Origin: Nocardioides scoriae
Lineage (GTDB): Bacteria; Actinomycetota; Actinomycetes; Propionibacteriales; Nocardioidaceae
Length of the DNA: 64,000 bases
Direction of reading: 5' to 3'
Assembly (NCBI RefSeq): GCF_900104965.1
Contig: NZ_LT629757.1
Coordinates: 3,658,001-3,722,000, forward strand
Part shown: positions 52,189 to 62,438 of the stretch, one piece after another
How the letters are laid out: each line of letters starts with the position of its first letter
Position numbering within the stretch: the stretch's first letter is position 1
The notes under the pieces: generated by a model
What the model was told of the DNA's origin: nothing
What the model saw: only the letters and a program-made list of their open reading frames with translations
Databases searched by the model: none
Position numbers and translations under genes: made by a program

Positions 52189-53172
52189 TCAGCCCCGCGA
52201 CCCGGTCCCCGGGGCGAGCCCCGCCGCCCACCCGGGCGCCGACGCCGACCCGAAGAGCCCGGGCAGGCCGCCGGTGTGGAGCAGCACGGTGCGCTCGCCG
52301 GGCCGCACGTCGCCGTCGCGCACGGCCGCCGCCAGCCCCGCGAGCGCCCGGCCGGTGTAGACGGGGTCGAGCACCAGTCCCTCCGTGCGCGCGGCCAGCA
52401 CGAGCGCGTCGCGCACCGGCTCGGGGAAGGTCGAGTAGCCCTGGCCCACCTGGTCCAGCCGCAGCCGCAGCCCCGTCGGGTCGGCGCCCAGCTCGCGGAC
52501 CAGCCCGGTGACCCGCTCGACGGGGTCGGCCGTGGCGCCGGTGTCGACGCCCAGCACGCGTCCGGTCCCGAGGCCGGCGACCAGGCCGGCCTGGGTGCCG
52601 CCCGACCCGACCGCGACCACCACGTGCGCCACGTCGGGCACCTGGGCGAGCAGCTCGCGGCCCGCGTCGGCGTACGCCGCGGCGCCCACGGCGTTGGAGC
52701 CGCCGTAGGGGATCAGCTCGGCGACGGTGCCCGCGGACGCCAGGTCGGCCACCCGCTGCGCCGCCAGCCGCTCGAGCCCCGGGGTGTCGACCGCGCCGGC
52801 CCAGTGCAGGCGGGCCCCGAGCAGCCGGTCGAGGAGCAGGTTGCCCGCGACGTGCGGCGGCTCGTCGCCCGCGAGCACCAGCTCGACCCCGAGGCCGAGC
52901 CGGGCGCCGGCCGCGGCGGTCAGCCGGGCGTGGTTGCTCTGGGCGGCGCCGGTGGTGACCAGGCTGGTCGCGCCCCGTCGCAGCGCCACTGCCACGGTGC
53001 GCTCGAGCTTGCGGACCTTGTTGCCGCCGGCCCCGAGTCCGAGCAGGTCGTCACGCTTGACCACCAGGTCGTCGGGCTCCAGGCCCAGGGCGGCCGCCAG
53101 GCGCGGTGCCCGCTCGACCGGGGTGGGGTAGGAGCCGAGGCCGACGACGTCGGGGGGCGGGGAGTCGCTCAT
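52189..53172 (-). CDS. D-cysteine desulfhydrase / ACC-deaminase-family PLP enzyme
   Basis: 327 aa, beta-family PLP fold. The PLP lysine is in GGNKVRKLE, QSNHARLTAAAGARLG follows, and VVVAVGSGGTQAGLVAGL is the phosphate loop. D-cysteine desulfhydrase releases H2S, pyruvate and ammonia; ACC deaminase belongs to the same family and cannot be excluded. It ends four bases from the UvrA-like stop (convergent) and starts 110 bp from the divergent desaturase. Confidence 0.82.
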   Translation of the reverse strand: MSDSPPPDVVGLGSYPTPVERAPRLAAALGLEPDDLVVKRDDLLGLGAGGNKVRKLERTVAVALRRGATSLVTTGAAQSNHARLTAAAGARLGLGVELVLAGDEPPHVAGNLLLDRLLGARLHWAGAVDTPGLERLAAQRVADLASAGTVAELIPYGGSNAVGAAAYADAGRELLAQVPDVAHVVVAVGSGGTQAGLVAGLGTGRVLGVDTGATADPVERVTGLVRELGADPTGLRLRLDQVGQGYSTFPEPVRDALVLAARTEGLVLDPVYTGRALAGLAAAVRDGDVRPGERTVLLHTGGLPGLFGSASAPGWAAGLAPGTGSRG

Positions 53173-53282
53173 CGTCCGATCCTGGCAGGCCGGCCGTGCC
53201 GCGGCGTACCGTGGTGAGGACACCCCCCTCGGCCCGGTCCAGCAGGACGTGGCGCAGGCGGGTGCCACGAGAGGTGGCCGTC

Positions 53283-54305
53283 ATGACGACAGCCCGAGCA
53301 GAGACGGCCGGCTACGCCGGGCTGGCACGCGAGATCCGGTCCCTGGGGCTGCTGGCCCCACGGCGCCGCTTCTACGCCCTGGCCGGTGGCACGGCGCTGC
53401 TGGTGGCGGCCCTGGTGGTCGCGGCCATGCTCACCTGGCGCGACTCCTGGTGGCTGCTGCTCCTGGCCCCCGTGCTGGCGGTGGTCTCCACCCAGTTCGG
53501 CTTCCTGGGCCACGACGTCGGCCACCGCCAGGTCACGCGCGGCCGGGTGCCCACCCGGGTGCTGGGCGTCCTGGTCGGCAACGGCCTGGCGGGGCTGAGC
53601 TACGGCTGGTGGGTGGCCAAGCACAACGCCCACCACGCGCACCCCAACGACCTCGCGACCGACCCCGACGTCGCCGTCGGTGCGCTGGTGTGGACCGCCG
53701 AGCAGGCCGACGAGCGTCGTGGCCTGGCGGGCTGGGTCACCGCCCACCAGGCGCTGCTGTTCGTGCCGATGCTGCTGGGCGAGGCGGTGGCGCTGCACGT
53801 GCACAGCGTGCGGCGGGTCTTCCAGCCCGACCTGCGCGACCGGGCCGCCGAGGCCGTGCTGCTCGCGCTGCACCTCGGCGGCTACGTCGCGCTGCTGGTC
53901 ACCACGCTCACCTGGCCGCAGGCGCTGGCCTTCGCGGCGCTCCACAAGAGCCTGCAGGGGATCTATCTCGGCCTGTCGTTCGCGCCCGGCCACAAGGGGA
54001 TGCCCGTGCTCGGGCCCGAGCAGGCCGCCGACCCGCTGCTGCGCCAGGTGCTGACCTCGCGCAACATCCACGGCGGCTGGTTCGTCGACGTGGCGCTGGG
54101 CGGGCTGAACTACCAGATCGAGCACCACCTGTTCCCGAGCATGCCGCGCGCCAGCCTCCGGCACGCCCAGCCCGTGGTGCGCCGCTTCTGCGAGGACGCC
54201 GGGGTGCCGTACGCCGAGGTGACCGCCCGTGAGGCCTACCGCGCCGGCTTCACCCACCTCCGGGCGGTCGGCGCCGGGCTGCGGCGGCGTACGGTCGCGG
54301 CGTGA
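53283..54305 (+). CDS. Membrane fatty acid desaturase
   Basis: 340 aa with four likely transmembrane segments. The three His boxes are HDVGH, HNAHH and QIEHHLFP, the front-end (delta-6/linoleoyl-CoA-type) pattern with Gln opening the third box. It would insert a double bond in membrane lipid or acyl-CoA using oxygen and reduced ferredoxin or a flavoprotein. ATG 53283 is preceded by GAGAGGTGG. The next gene starts inside its stop (GTGA). Confidence 0.9.
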   Translation: MTTARAETAGYAGLAREIRSLGLLAPRRRFYALAGGTALLVAALVVAAMLTWRDSWWLLLLAPVLAVVSTQFGFLGHDVGHRQVTRGRVPTRVLGVLVGNGLAGLSYGWWVAKHNAHHAHPNDLATDPDVAVGALVWTAEQADERRGLAGWVTAHQALLFVPMLLGEAVALHVHSVRRVFQPDLRDRAAEAVLLALHLGGYVALLVTTLTWPQALAFAALHKSLQGIYLGLSFAPGHKGMPVLGPEQAADPLLRQVLTSRNIHGGWFVDVALGGLNYQIEHHLFPSMPRASLRHAQPVVRRFCEDAGVPYAEVTAREAYRAGFTHLRAVGAGLRRRTVAA

Positions 54306-55054
54306 GCGACGCCGACCTCCGCTTCTGGTTCGACCCCGTGTGCCCCTTCGCCTGGATGACCAGCCAGTGGGTGCGGGTGGTGCAGCGGCAGCGCGAGCCG
54401 GCCGGCGACCCGCTGGTGGTCGAGTGGCGGCTGATCTCGCTGCGCCTGCTCAACCGGGCGGTGGACTACGACGCGCAGTTCCCGCCGGAGTACGCCGCGG
54501 GGCACACCGCCGGCCTGCGGCTGCTCCGCGTCGCCGCCCGCACCCGCGAGGAGCACGGCGGCGAGGCCCTGGGCAGGCTGTACGCCGCTCTCGGCGCGGC
54601 GATCTTCGACACCCCGCACGACGGCTCGTGGACCGACGCCGCGCACCAGCTCGACGCGCGGGGCACCCGCGACTTCCTGGCCCCGGTGCTCGCGTCGTGC
54701 GACCTGCCGGCCGAGCTGGCCGACGCCCTCGACGACGAGTCCCGCGACGCCGCCCTCCAGGCGGAGACCGACGAGGCGCTGGCGCTCACCGGCAGGGACG
54801 TCGGCACCCCGATCCTGCAGGTCGACCCGCCCCACGGCGCGGCGTTCTTCGGACCGGTCATCAGCCGGCTGCCCGACGAGGACGCGGCCGTCGAGCTGTG
54901 GGACCACGTCGTGGGCCTGGCCCGGTTCGCGGGGTTCGCCGAGCTCAAGCGCAGCCTGCGCGAACGGCCGCAGCTGGCCGGGCTCGGGGTCGCGGTCGAC
55001 GAGGTCGGCCAGCAGGAGGACTGGCACGGCGGCAGCAGGCGCCAGCACCGCTGA
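54302..55054 (+). CDS. DsbA-like oxidoreductase (mycothiol-dependent nitroreductase Rv2466c-like)
   Basis: 250 aa thioredoxin-fold protein with a helical insert. The active-site neighbourhood reads WFDPVCPFAWMTSQW; only one Cys is in the CPFA segment where Rv2466c-type proteins have Cys-Pro-Trp. cis-Pro region GTPILQVDP is present. In mycobacteria Rv2466c is a mycothiol-dependent reductase. GTG 54302 overlaps the desaturase stop, so cotranslation is likely; why is unclear. Confidence 0.8.
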   Translation: MSDADLRFWFDPVCPFAWMTSQWVRVVQRQREPAGDPLVVEWRLISLRLLNRAVDYDAQFPPEYAAGHTAGLRLLRVAARTREEHGGEALGRLYAALGAAIFDTPHDGSWTDAAHQLDARGTRDFLAPVLASCDLPAELADALDDESRDAALQAETDEALALTGRDVGTPILQVDPPHGAAFFGPVISRLPDEDAAVELWDHVVGLARFAGFAELKRSLRERPQLAGLGVAVDEVGQQEDWHGGSRRQHR

Positions 55055-55087
55055 CAGCGCTCCGGGGCGTCTGCCAGGCTGGTGCCC

Positions 55088-55579
55088 GTGTCCGAGCAGA
55101 CCACCTCACCCGCCCCGCTGCACCACCAGCAGTCCATCGTCGTCCACGCCTCGGCCGAGGACCTCTACGACCTCGTCAGCGACGTCACCCGCACCGGCGA
55201 GTGGAGCCCGATCTGCCAGGCCTGCTGGTGGGACGACGAGACGCGCCCCGCGACCGTCGGTGCCTGGTTCACCGGCCGCAACGTGACCCCGACGCGCACC
55301 TGGGAGACCCGCTCGCAGGTCGTCGCCGCGGCCCGGGGCCGCGAGTTCGCCTGGCTCGTCGGGGAGGGCTACGTGCGCTGGGGGTTCACCCTCGACCACG
55401 GCGACGACGGCACGCTGCTGACCGAGTCGTGGGACTTCCTGCCCGCCGGCCTGGCGTTCTTCCGCGAGAAGTACGCCGACCAGGCCGACGCCCAGGTCCA
55501 GGACCGCACCGACGCCGCGCTCTCCGGGATCCCGGTGACCCTCGCGGCGATCAAACGGATCGCGGAGCAGGGCGCCTGA
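55088..55579 (+). CDS. SRPBCC (START-like) family protein
   Basis: 163 aa. The polyketide-cyclase/START fold is seen in [26 protein letters not shown], then [18 protein letters not shown] and [11 protein letters not shown]. Such proteins bind lipids or aromatic ligands or act as cyclases; no role is known here. GTG 55088 or GTG 55082 may start it; neither has a strong ribosome site. It lies 16 bp before smpB. Confidence 0.78.
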   Translation: MSEQTTSPAPLHHQQSIVVHASAEDLYDLVSDVTRTGEWSPICQACWWDDETRPATVGAWFTGRNVTPTRTWETRSQVVAAARGREFAWLVGEGYVRWGFTLDHGDDGTLLTESWDFLPAGLAFFREKYADQADAQVQDRTDAALSGIPVTLAAIKRIAEQGA

Positions 55580-55595
55580 GCGTCATCATGGTCCG

Positions 55596-56075
55596 GTGAA
55601 GAAGCGCGAGGAGGAGCTGGTCGTCGCCCGCAACCGCAAGGCGCGGCACGACTACCACCTCGAGGACACCTGGGAGGCCGGCCTGGTGCTGATGGGCACC
55701 GAGGTCAAGGCGCTGCGTGCCGGACGCGCCTCGCTGGTCGACGGCTTCGCCGACCTCGAGGACGGCGAGGTGTGGCTGCACCAGGTCCACATCCCGCAGT
55801 ACGCCCAGGGCACCTGGACCAACCACACCGTCCGCCGCAAGCGCAAGCTGCTGCTGCACCGCACCGAGATCTCCCGCATCGAGCGCCGCCTCGCCGAGCC
55901 CGGCCTCACCCTGGTCCCGCTGTCGCTCTACTTCTCCGGCGGGCGCGCCAAGGTCGAGATCGCCCTGGCCCGCGGCAAGAAGACCTGGGACAAGCGCCAC
56001 GCCCTGGCCGAGCGCCAGGCCACCCGCGAGGTCGAGCAGGCCTTCTCCCGGCGGCTCAAGGGGCACCGCGACTAG
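55596..56075 (+). CDS. smpB: SsrA-binding protein SmpB
   Basis: 159 aa, full length. [35 protein letters not shown], then FHI-like [14 protein letters not shown] and the tail [23 protein letters not shown] mark SmpB, which brings tmRNA to stalled ribosomes for trans-translation. The C-terminal tail that sits in the mRNA channel is present. The ssrA gene is not in the neighbourhood. GTG start 55596. Confidence 0.95.
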   Translation: MKKREEELVVARNRKARHDYHLEDTWEAGLVLMGTEVKALRAGRASLVDGFADLEDGEVWLHQVHIPQYAQGTWTNHTVRRKRKLLLHRTEISRIERRLAEPGLTLVPLSLYFSGGRAKVEIALARGKKTWDKRHALAERQATREVEQAFSRRLKGHRD

Positions 56076-56119
56076 GGCGGTGGACGAAAGGAGGAGACCG
56101 GCGGCCCCGGCAGCCCCGC

Positions 56120-57967
56120 CTACCCCAGCTCCCGGTCCAGGTTGAGGGCGGCGGAGATGAGCGACAGGTGGGTGAAGGCCTGGGGGAAGTTGCCGAGCTG
56201 CTCGCCGGCGAGGCCGATCTGCTCGGCGTAGAGGCCGAGGTGGTTGGCGTAGGTGAACATCTTCTCCAGGGCCAGGCGGGCGTCCTCGAGGCGGCCGACG
56301 CGGGTCAGCGCCTCGACGTACCAGAACGAGCAGAGCGAGAACGTGCCCTCGGTGCCGTCGAGGCCGTCGGGGGAGGCCTCGACGTCGTAGCGGAAGACCA
56401 GGCTGTCGGAGACCAGGCGCTCCTCGACCGCGGCCAGGGTGGAGACGAAGCGCGGGTCGTTGGGGGCCACGAACTTGACCATCGGCATCAGCAGCACGCC
56501 GGCGTCGAGGGTGTCGGAGCCGCGCGCCTGCATGAACGCGCCCACCTCGTCGTCCCAGTGCTCGGTCATGATCCGCTGGTAGATCTCGTCACGGACGTCG
56601 GCCCAGCGGGCCAGCTCGCCGGGCAGGCCGCGCTGCCGGGCGGTGCGCATCATCCGCTCGATGGCGACCCAGCTCATGAGGAGCGAGGTGGTGTGGTGGC
56701 GCGGGTCGTCGCGGACCTCCCACATCCCGGCGTCGGGGCGGCTCCAGTGGTCCATCAGCCACTCCAGCGCCCGGGTCAGGTCGCTCCAGGCGTCGGCGCT
56801 GATCCCCTCGCCGTACTTGTTGAACAGGTAGACCGAGTCGATCAGCTCGCCGTAGATGTCGAGCTGCAGCTGGTCCACCGCGCCGTTGCCGATCCGGACC
56901 GGACGCGAGTCGCGGTAGCCGCGCAGGTGCTCCAGCTCCGACTCGTGGGGGACGTGGCCGTCGATGTCGTAGAGCACCCGCAGCGGGCCCAGGTCCTCGC
57001 TGGAGCCGCCGTCCTCGGGCGGGTGGGCCATCCGCTCGGAGAGCCAGCGCATGAACGCCGCGGCCTCCTCGGTGAACCCCAGTCGCAGCAGCGCGTAGAG
57101 GCTGAACGCCGCGTCGCGGATCCACACGTAGCGGTAGTCCCAGTTGCGCTCGCCGCCGATCGATTCCGGCAGGCTCGTGGTCGGCGAGGCGATGATCGCG
57201 CCGCTGGGCTCGTGGGTGAGCAGCTTGAGGGTGAGCGCGGAGCGGTTGACCGTCTCGCGCCAGCGTCCGGTGTACGTCGACCGGGCGATCCAGCCCCGCC
57301 AGAACGCCGCGGTGCGGGCGAACAGGTCGTCGCTGTCCACCTCGTCGGCCGAGGCCACCGGCTGGTCGGGCGCGAGCACCTCGAGGACGAACAGCGCCTC
57401 CTGGCCCTGGTCGAGGCGCAGCTCGGCCGAGACCTCCCCGTCGACGAGGTCGAGCGGGACCGAGGCCGTCAGGCCCAGCCGCAGGTCGCCGCCGGTGATG
57501 AGCACGCCGTGCTCGGTCGCCTCGGTCTCGGGGTGGACCCGGCCGTAGTCGGGCCGGGCGGCCAGCGACATCGTCAGCTCGGTGGAGCCGCGGACCGCCG
57601 TCACCCGGCGCACGATCCGCTGCCGGTGGTCGGGGTCGCCCGCGCGCAGCACCGGCATGAAGTCGTGGACCTCGGCGACCCCGCGCTCGGTCATGAAGCG
57701 CGTCACCAGGATGGTGCTGTCGGGGAAGTAGAACTGGCTGGTCCGCGCGTCGGGCACGCTCGGCCCGAGCCGCCAGGAGCCGCCGCGCCCGGGGTCGAGC
57801 AGGCTGCCGAAGACGCTGGGCGAGTCGAAGCGGGTCGCGCAGAACCAGTCGATGGTGCCCTCGGACCCCACCAGCGCGCAGGTGCGCAGGTCGCCGATCA
57901 GCCCGTGCTGCGCGATCGGCAGGAAGCCCGGCGCCTCCTCCTGCGACGGCTCGTCGGGCTCAGCCAC
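56120..57967 (-). CDS. Glycoside hydrolase family 15 (glucoamylase/trehalase-like)
   Basis: 615 aa. [29 protein letters not shown] is the conserved N-terminal block of the actinobacterial GH15 proteins, and [24 protein letters not shown] the catalytic-domain core; [18 protein letters not shown] near the C-terminus should carry the second acid. Mycobacterial members are trehalases. It starts at GTG 57967 and overlaps the zwf stop by eight bases, so the two make an operon feeding glucose to glucose-6-phosphate and the pentose phosphate pathway (inference). Confidence 0.88.
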   Translation of the reverse strand: MAEPDEPSQEEAPGFLPIAQHGLIGDLRTCALVGSEGTIDWFCATRFDSPSVFGSLLDPGRGGSWRLGPSVPDARTSQFYFPDSTILVTRFMTERGVAEVHDFMPVLRAGDPDHRQRIVRRVTAVRGSTELTMSLAARPDYGRVHPETEATEHGVLITGGDLRLGLTASVPLDLVDGEVSAELRLDQGQEALFVLEVLAPDQPVASADEVDSDDLFARTAAFWRGWIARSTYTGRWRETVNRSALTLKLLTHEPSGAIIASPTTSLPESIGGERNWDYRYVWIRDAAFSLYALLRLGFTEEAAAFMRWLSERMAHPPEDGGSSEDLGPLRVLYDIDGHVPHESELEHLRGYRDSRPVRIGNGAVDQLQLDIYGELIDSVYLFNKYGEGISADAWSDLTRALEWLMDHWSRPDAGMWEVRDDPRHHTTSLLMSWVAIERMMRTARQRGLPGELARWADVRDEIYQRIMTEHWDDEVGAFMQARGSDTLDAGVLLMPMVKFVAPNDPRFVSTLAAVEERLVSDSLVFRYDVEASPDGLDGTEGTFSLCSFWYVEALTRVGRLEDARLALEKMFTYANHLGLYAEQIGLAGEQLGNFPQAFTHLSLISAALNLDRELG

Positions 57968-59417
57968 GCAGCTGCCACCCGCCGGTCGGCATCTCCAGCG
58001 CGGCCTCCGGGCCCCAGGAGCCGGGGGCGTAGGACTGCACCTGCGGGGGCGACTGCAGCACCGGCTCGCAGACCTGCCACAGCCGGTCGACCTCGTCGGC
58101 GCGGGTGAACAGCGTCTGGTCGCCGCGCATCACGTCGAGCAGCAGCCGCTCGTAGGCCTCCAGCGGGGTGGCCTCGGGGGCGGCGTCGCCGACGTCGAGG
58201 TGCATCACGGCCTCGACCAGGTCCATGTCGGGACCGGGCTTCTTGGCGCGCAGCTCGACGTGCACCTTGGGGTCGTCGGTCAGCTCGATGACCAGGTCGT
58301 TCGGCGGCCGGCGGGTGGGCTCGTCGTCGAACAGGGTGCAGTCGGACCCGCGGAAGCGGAGCGTGATGACGCGGTCGCTGCGTGCCAGCCGCTTGCCGGT
58401 GCGCAGGTAGAACGGCACGTCGCGCCAGCGGTCGTTGTCCACGAAGGCCTCGATGGCCACGAAGGTCTCCACCTCGGAGTCCGCGTCGACGTCGTCCTCG
58501 TCGCGGTAGCCGTCGTACTGGCCGAAGACCACGCGCTCGGGGTCGAGCGGGCGCATCGCCTCGAAGACCGCGTGCTTGGCGTCGCGCACGGCGCCCTCCT
58601 CGAAGCTGCCCGGGTCCTCCAGCGCCACGAAGCCGAGCAGCTGGCACAGGTGCGTCGAGATCATGTCGCGCAGGCAGCCGGTCGACTCGTAGAAGCTGCC
58701 GCGCCCCTCCATGCCGAGGTCCTCGGGCACGTCGATCTGGACCGAGGCGATGGAGCGGCTGTCCCAGGCCGGCTCGAAGAGGCCGTTGGCGAAGCGCAGC
58801 GCCAGGATGTTCTGCACCGCCTCCTTGCCGAGGAAGTGGTCGATCCTGAAGACCTGGTCCTCGTCGACGACGTCCTTGAGCGCGGCGTCCAGGCTGCGGG
58901 CGCTCTCCAGGTCGAGGCCGAACGGCTTCTCCAGCACCAGCCGGGCGCGCTCGGTCAGCTGCTCGCGTCCGAGCATCGCGACCATGTCCTGCATCGCCGC
59001 GGGCGGCACCGAGAGGTAGACCAGGCGGCGCACGTCGTCGCCGAGCTGCTCCTCGGCCTCGCGGACCCGGTCGGCCAGCTCGCTGCCGTCGTCGGAGTCG
59101 GAGGTCTGGAAGGAGATCCGCTCGAGCAGGTCGGCGGCCACCTGCTCGTCGAGGTCGTCGACGGTGTCCTCGAGGCCCTCGCGGACCTGCTGGCGGAACT
59201 CCTCGTCGTCGCCGGGGGAGTGCCTCCCGCTGCCGATGACGCGGTAGTCCGAGGGCATCCGGCCGGCCGCGGCGAGGTGGTAGAAGCCGGGGAACAGCTT
59301 GCGGGCGGCCAGGTCGCCGGTCGCGCCGAACAGGACCATCACGTGGGGAGGCAGCTGCTCGTGGGCGGAGGCGGCCGAGGCCGTCTGGTCGGGGGAGGAG
59401 GGGGAGGAGTCAGGCAC
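57960..59417 (-). CDS. zwf: Glucose-6-phosphate 1-dehydrogenase
   Basis: 485 aa, normal size. The cofactor loop is [15 protein letters not shown], the substrate site [21 protein letters not shown] with the catalytic His, and EKPFG is present. It oxidises glucose 6-phosphate to 6-phosphogluconolactone and makes NADPH. The acidic, Ser-rich N-terminus (about 20 residues) is a usual extension. The GH15 gene follows with an eight-base overlap; no opcA or tal is visible, so this is a stand-alone zwf locus. Confidence 0.95.
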   Translation of the reverse strand: MPDSSPSSPDQTASAASAHEQLPPHVMVLFGATGDLAARKLFPGFYHLAAAGRMPSDYRVIGSGRHSPGDDEEFRQQVREGLEDTVDDLDEQVAADLLERISFQTSDSDDGSELADRVREAEEQLGDDVRRLVYLSVPPAAMQDMVAMLGREQLTERARLVLEKPFGLDLESARSLDAALKDVVDEDQVFRIDHFLGKEAVQNILALRFANGLFEPAWDSRSIASVQIDVPEDLGMEGRGSFYESTGCLRDMISTHLCQLLGFVALEDPGSFEEGAVRDAKHAVFEAMRPLDPERVVFGQYDGYRDEDDVDADSEVETFVAIEAFVDNDRWRDVPFYLRTGKRLARSDRVITLRFRGSDCTLFDDEPTRRPPNDLVIELTDDPKVHVELRAKKPGPDMDLVEAVMHLDVGDAAPEATPLEAYERLLLDVMRGDQTLFTRADEVDRLWQVCEPVLQSPPQVQSYAPGSWGPEAALEMPTGGWQLRG

Positions 59418-59474
59418 CCCCCTGTCGTACCCGACCGGCCCTGAGCCTCACGTGGCCCTCGCCGGCGGGCCGGG

Positions 59475-60563
59475 TCAGGCCACCCGGCGCACCGGCCCCA
59501 GCCACGGCTCGAACCCGTCGCCGGACCGGCCGGCCCACGGGGTGGTCCCGGCGCTGTCGGCGGGTCCCACCAGGAGGTCCTCGAAGGCCTGCTCGAGGTG
59601 GTCGGGCGGCGTGCCCACACCGGTGAGCAGCAGCCGGGTGCGCGGGCCGCCGCGGCCCCACGTGCCGTGGTCGCCCACGCTCAGCTGCCCGCCCGAGCCG
59701 TCCCACGCCAGCCGGCGCCCGGGCCGGGTCGGCAGCCAGAACCAGCCCCGGGAGCGGTGCCGCCCACCACCGAGGCGGTCGAGGTGGAGCAGCAGCCGCT
59801 CGGGGTGGAAGGCCCGGTCCGAGACCAGGTCGCGGGTCCACGCCCGCCCCGAGCCGTGGGGCGCGACCACGTCGCGGTGCAGGTCGACCCACCCGAGGGT
59901 GGCGGCGTGGTGGTGGTCGTGGCGCACCAGCAGGTCGCCGGGGAGCCGCTCGGGACCCAGCACGACGGGCACGCCGGGGCGCCGCAGCGCCGCGAGCAGG
60001 TCGGCGCCGCCGTCCTGGACCGGGCCGGTGACCACCACGTGGTCGGCGTGCTCCACCTGGGCGCACGCGACCTCGCCGACGCCGCGGCTGTCGTCGGCCG
60101 ACGAGGCCAGGCCGCGCTCGCGCAGCAGGTCGTCGCCGAGCAGGTCGTCGACCACGGCGGATCCCTCGACGCAGGCCAGGACGGATGCGACGCGCACCAC
60201 GCGGGCGGCGTCGGCGTCGGTCTCGAGCAGGTGGCACACGGCCGCGGCGGGGGCGCCGACGGGCAGGTGGGCGATGACGCAGTCCCACCGCCCGCTCGCG
60301 GCGAGCCGCACCAGGGTCGGGACGACGTCCTCGGTCACCGCGCAGCTGACGCACGCGTGCTCGAGGTCGACCTCGACCCGCTCCACCACGCTCTGGGCGT
60401 CGCTGACGGTCCGGGTCAGGCGCTGGGCGTCGACGTCGAGGTGGTGCTGCACGGCCACCGACCGCGGTCGGTCCCACAGCAGGCTCACCATGGTCGCGGC
60501 GAGGGACTCGGGCGAGACGCCGCTCAGCAGGGTGACGGGTCGGCGGTCGGGGAGGGACGGCAT
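59475..60563 (-). CDS. COG0523/CobW-like protein with degenerate P-loop
   Basis: 362 aa. The order of blocks is that of CobW/COG0523 GTPases, but the Walker A is replaced by LLSGVSPESLAATM, and the usual GCICC motif is ACVSCAV. C-terminal parts GRAWTRDLVSDRAFHPERLL, SRGWFWLPTRPGRRLAWDG and HHH-type His cluster (DHHHAAT) match the actinobacterial branch found with alternative ribosomal protein genes. GTP hydrolysis is doubtful; zinc transfer or sensing is an inference. A perfect Zur box precedes it, so zinc starvation should induce it. Confidence 0.8.
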   Translation of the reverse strand: MPSLPDRRPVTLLSGVSPESLAATMVSLLWDRPRSVAVQHHLDVDAQRLTRTVSDAQSVVERVEVDLEHACVSCAVTEDVVPTLVRLAASGRWDCVIAHLPVGAPAAAVCHLLETDADAARVVRVASVLACVEGSAVVDDLLGDDLLRERGLASSADDSRGVGEVACAQVEHADHVVVTGPVQDGGADLLAALRRPGVPVVLGPERLPGDLLVRHDHHHAATLGWVDLHRDVVAPHGSGRAWTRDLVSDRAFHPERLLLHLDRLGGGRHRSRGWFWLPTRPGRRLAWDGSGGQLSVGDHGTWGRGGPRTRLLLTGVGTPPDHLEQAFEDLLVGPADSAGTTPWAGRSGDGFEPWLGPVRRVA

Positions 60564-60580
60564 GACGCTCCTGTCGGCTA

Positions 60581-60599
60581 GATGAGAATCATTCTCATC
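60581..60599. promoter_or_regulatory. Zur box upstream of the COG0523 gene
   Basis: GATGAGAATCATTCTCATC is a perfect 9-1-9 palindrome and contains TGAxAATxATTxTCA, the actinobacterial Zur consensus. It starts 18 bp before the COG0523 start codon. Fur binds similar sites but the gene family favours Zur. Confidence 0.85.
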
Positions 60600-60632
60600 A
60601 TGCCAGACACGAGCGTCAGGACGGGAGGGGGC

Positions 60633-61535
60633 TCAGGCGCCGGGGGCCGGCGGTGCGGTGGGTGCCGCGTCGGGGGCGTCCATGTCGCCGATGCCGGTGC
60701 GGAGCTCGCCGAGGATGCGGGCGAGCAGTCGGGAGACCTGCATCTGCGTGACACCGATGTCGTCGGCGATCTCGCGCTGGGTGAGCCCGTCGAAGAACCG
60801 CAGCTGGAGGACGCGGCGGTCCCGGTCGCCGAGCTGGCGGACCAGGGGGCCGAGCAGCACCCGCGCCTCGGCGGCGGGCTGGTCGGAGCTCTCGGAGCTG
60901 AGCACGTCGCCCAGCGGGACCGAGGCGTCCTCGCCCACCGGCACGTCGAGCGAGGCGGGCACGAAGCAGCCGTGGGCGCTCATCGCCTCGGTGACGTCGC
61001 GCAGGTCGACCTCGAGCGCCGAGGCGAGCTCGCGGGGCTCCGGGTCGCGGCCCAGGCTGTTGGCGAGCTCGTTGCGGGCCGGGGAGATCCGCGCCTGCAG
61101 CTCCTGGACGCGCCGCGGCGGGCGCACCATCCAGCCGGCGTCGCGGAAGTGCCGCTTGACCTCGCCACGGATCGTCGGCACCGCGAAGCTGACGAACTCG
61201 CTGCCGGTGGAGCGGTCGAAGCGTCGGCTGGCCTTGACCAGCGCGAGCCGCGCCACCTGGAGGAGGTCGTCGGTCGGGATCCCGCGCGAGCGGAAGCGGG
61301 CGACCACGGCCGTGGCGAGCCCGAGGTTGAGCACCACGATGCGGTCGAGCAGGCGGCGCTCGACCTCGGGGTCGGAGGTCGCCGCGGCCTCGGAGAACAG
61401 TGCGGCGGTCTCGTCCGCCCGGTCGCGGCGGCGCTCCTCCGAGGGGGTCAGGGGGCGCTCGTCGAGCGAGCTGGCGTCCATCGGGACGGAGACGAGGGGG
61501 AAGGTCTCGGAAGGTCGGTCCTGGAGTGAAGTCAT
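60633..61535 (-). CDS. RNA polymerase sigma factor, SigB/SigF group
   Basis: 300 aa. Region 2 is visible as RFRSRGIPTDDLLQVARLALVKASRRFDRSTGSEFVSFAVPTI, region 3 as WMVRPPRRVQELQARI and region 4 as LTQREIADDIGVTQMQVSRLLARIL. This is the group 3 stress/sporulation type seen in Streptomyces and mycobacteria. No anti-sigma or anti-anti-sigma gene is adjacent, so its control must be elsewhere. The C-terminus has a short Ala/Pro tail. The 61536-61724 gap upstream shows no gene. Confidence 0.92.
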   Translation of the reverse strand: MTSLQDRPSETFPLVSVPMDASSLDERPLTPSEERRRDRADETAALFSEAAATSDPEVERRLLDRIVVLNLGLATAVVARFRSRGIPTDDLLQVARLALVKASRRFDRSTGSEFVSFAVPTIRGEVKRHFRDAGWMVRPPRRVQELQARISPARNELANSLGRDPEPRELASALEVDLRDVTEAMSAHGCFVPASLDVPVGEDASVPLGDVLSSESSDQPAAEARVLLGPLVRQLGDRDRRVLQLRFFDGLTQREIADDIGVTQMQVSRLLARILGELRTGIGDMDAPDAAPTAPPAPGA

Positions 61536-61724
61536 GCTGGGCTCACCACCGTTCGTAGCGTGTGGTCTCGCCGAGTGGCTGCAGCGAAGAGGTGGCGCGC
61601 GTGGCGCCTCGCAAGGGGCCCTGTGACAGCTGAACGACTGTCCGTCTAGGGGCTAGAACCCGGTGCAACGTCCTCGACACTACGCCCTCGACCCCGACGG
61701 CGCTCACCCCCCGTGGGGTGAACT

Positions 61725-62324
61725 TCAGCCGAGGTGGCGCCGCAGCAGGCCCATGGACTCGTCGAGCAGCGCCTGCAGGTCGGCGTCCGGGTCGGCCAGC
61801 CACGCGTCGTACGCCGCCAGCGCGAGCGCGAGCGAGACCTGGCTCACCACGCGGGGCAGCAGGCTCCCCGCGGGCAGGTCGTGGCGGGCCGCGACGTAGT
61901 CGGCGATGACCTCGCGCCACTCGGCGTACCGCAGCACCGAGTGGGCCTGGAGCTCCGGGGTGCCGAGGATCAGCTGCATCCGCTCGCGGTGCGTGGGGCG
62001 GGAGTCGGCGGGGAACTCGTTGAACTGCAGCACGGCCCGGTGGACCGCCGCGTGGACCTCGAGGTCGGGCGGCATCCGGGCCAGGACCTCGCGGAACCCC
62101 GCCAGGGTGTGGTCGAAGCGGCCCCACGGGATGTCGTTCTTCGAGGCGTAGTAGCGGAACAGCGTGCGACGCCCGACGCCCACCTCGGCGGCGATCATGT
62201 CGAGGGTGGTGCGGTCGAAGCCGTGGCGCCCGAAGAGGCGGAAGGCGGCCTGCTCGATGGCGGCGTGGGTGGTGGCCTCCGGCCGCCCGAGGGCAGCGCT
62301 TCGCACCGTCGGACGCTCCACCAT
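61725..62324 (-). CDS. mftR: Mycofactocin system TetR regulator MftR
   Basis: 199 aa. The helix-turn-helix is AIEQAAFRLFGRHGFDRTTLDMIAAEVGVGRRTLFRYYASKNDIPWG, with the segment RTLFRYYASKNDIPWGRFD that MftR proteins share. It diverges from mftA over 114 bp, where it probably binds. MftR in mycobacteria responds to acyl-CoA (from memory). The gene ends 189 bp from the sigma factor gene and is a plausible local repressor of the mft operon. Confidence 0.9.
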   Translation of the reverse strand: MVERPTVRSAALGRPEATTHAAIEQAAFRLFGRHGFDRTTLDMIAAEVGVGRRTLFRYYASKNDIPWGRFDHTLAGFREVLARMPPDLEVHAAVHRAVLQFNEFPADSRPTHRERMQLILGTPELQAHSVLRYAEWREVIADYVAARHDLPAGSLLPRVVSQVSLALALAAYDAWLADPDADLQALLDESMGLLRRHLG

Positions 62325-62362
62325 GACGGGGGGGAATCTACCCGACCGGAGGGGTTACTTTC

Positions 62363-62396
62363 GGCACTTGGTGCCAATAGTGTGGCGCGCACCACA
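62363..62396. promoter_or_regulatory. Candidate MftR operators between mftR and mftA
   Basis: GGCAC-TTG-GTGCC (62363-62375) and TGTGG-CGCGCA-CCACA (62381-62396) are adjacent inverted repeats in the divergent gap. Position, not a known consensus, is the argument. Confidence 0.4.
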
Positions 62397-62438
62397 GCCC
62401 GGGCACGGGGTCCGGGCGCTACGTCCCCAGGAGGACCC

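Noticed and set aside
55580-56119. tmRNA gene next to smpB
   Set aside because: The gaps on both sides of smpB are too short and show no tmRNA-like ends or tag frame.
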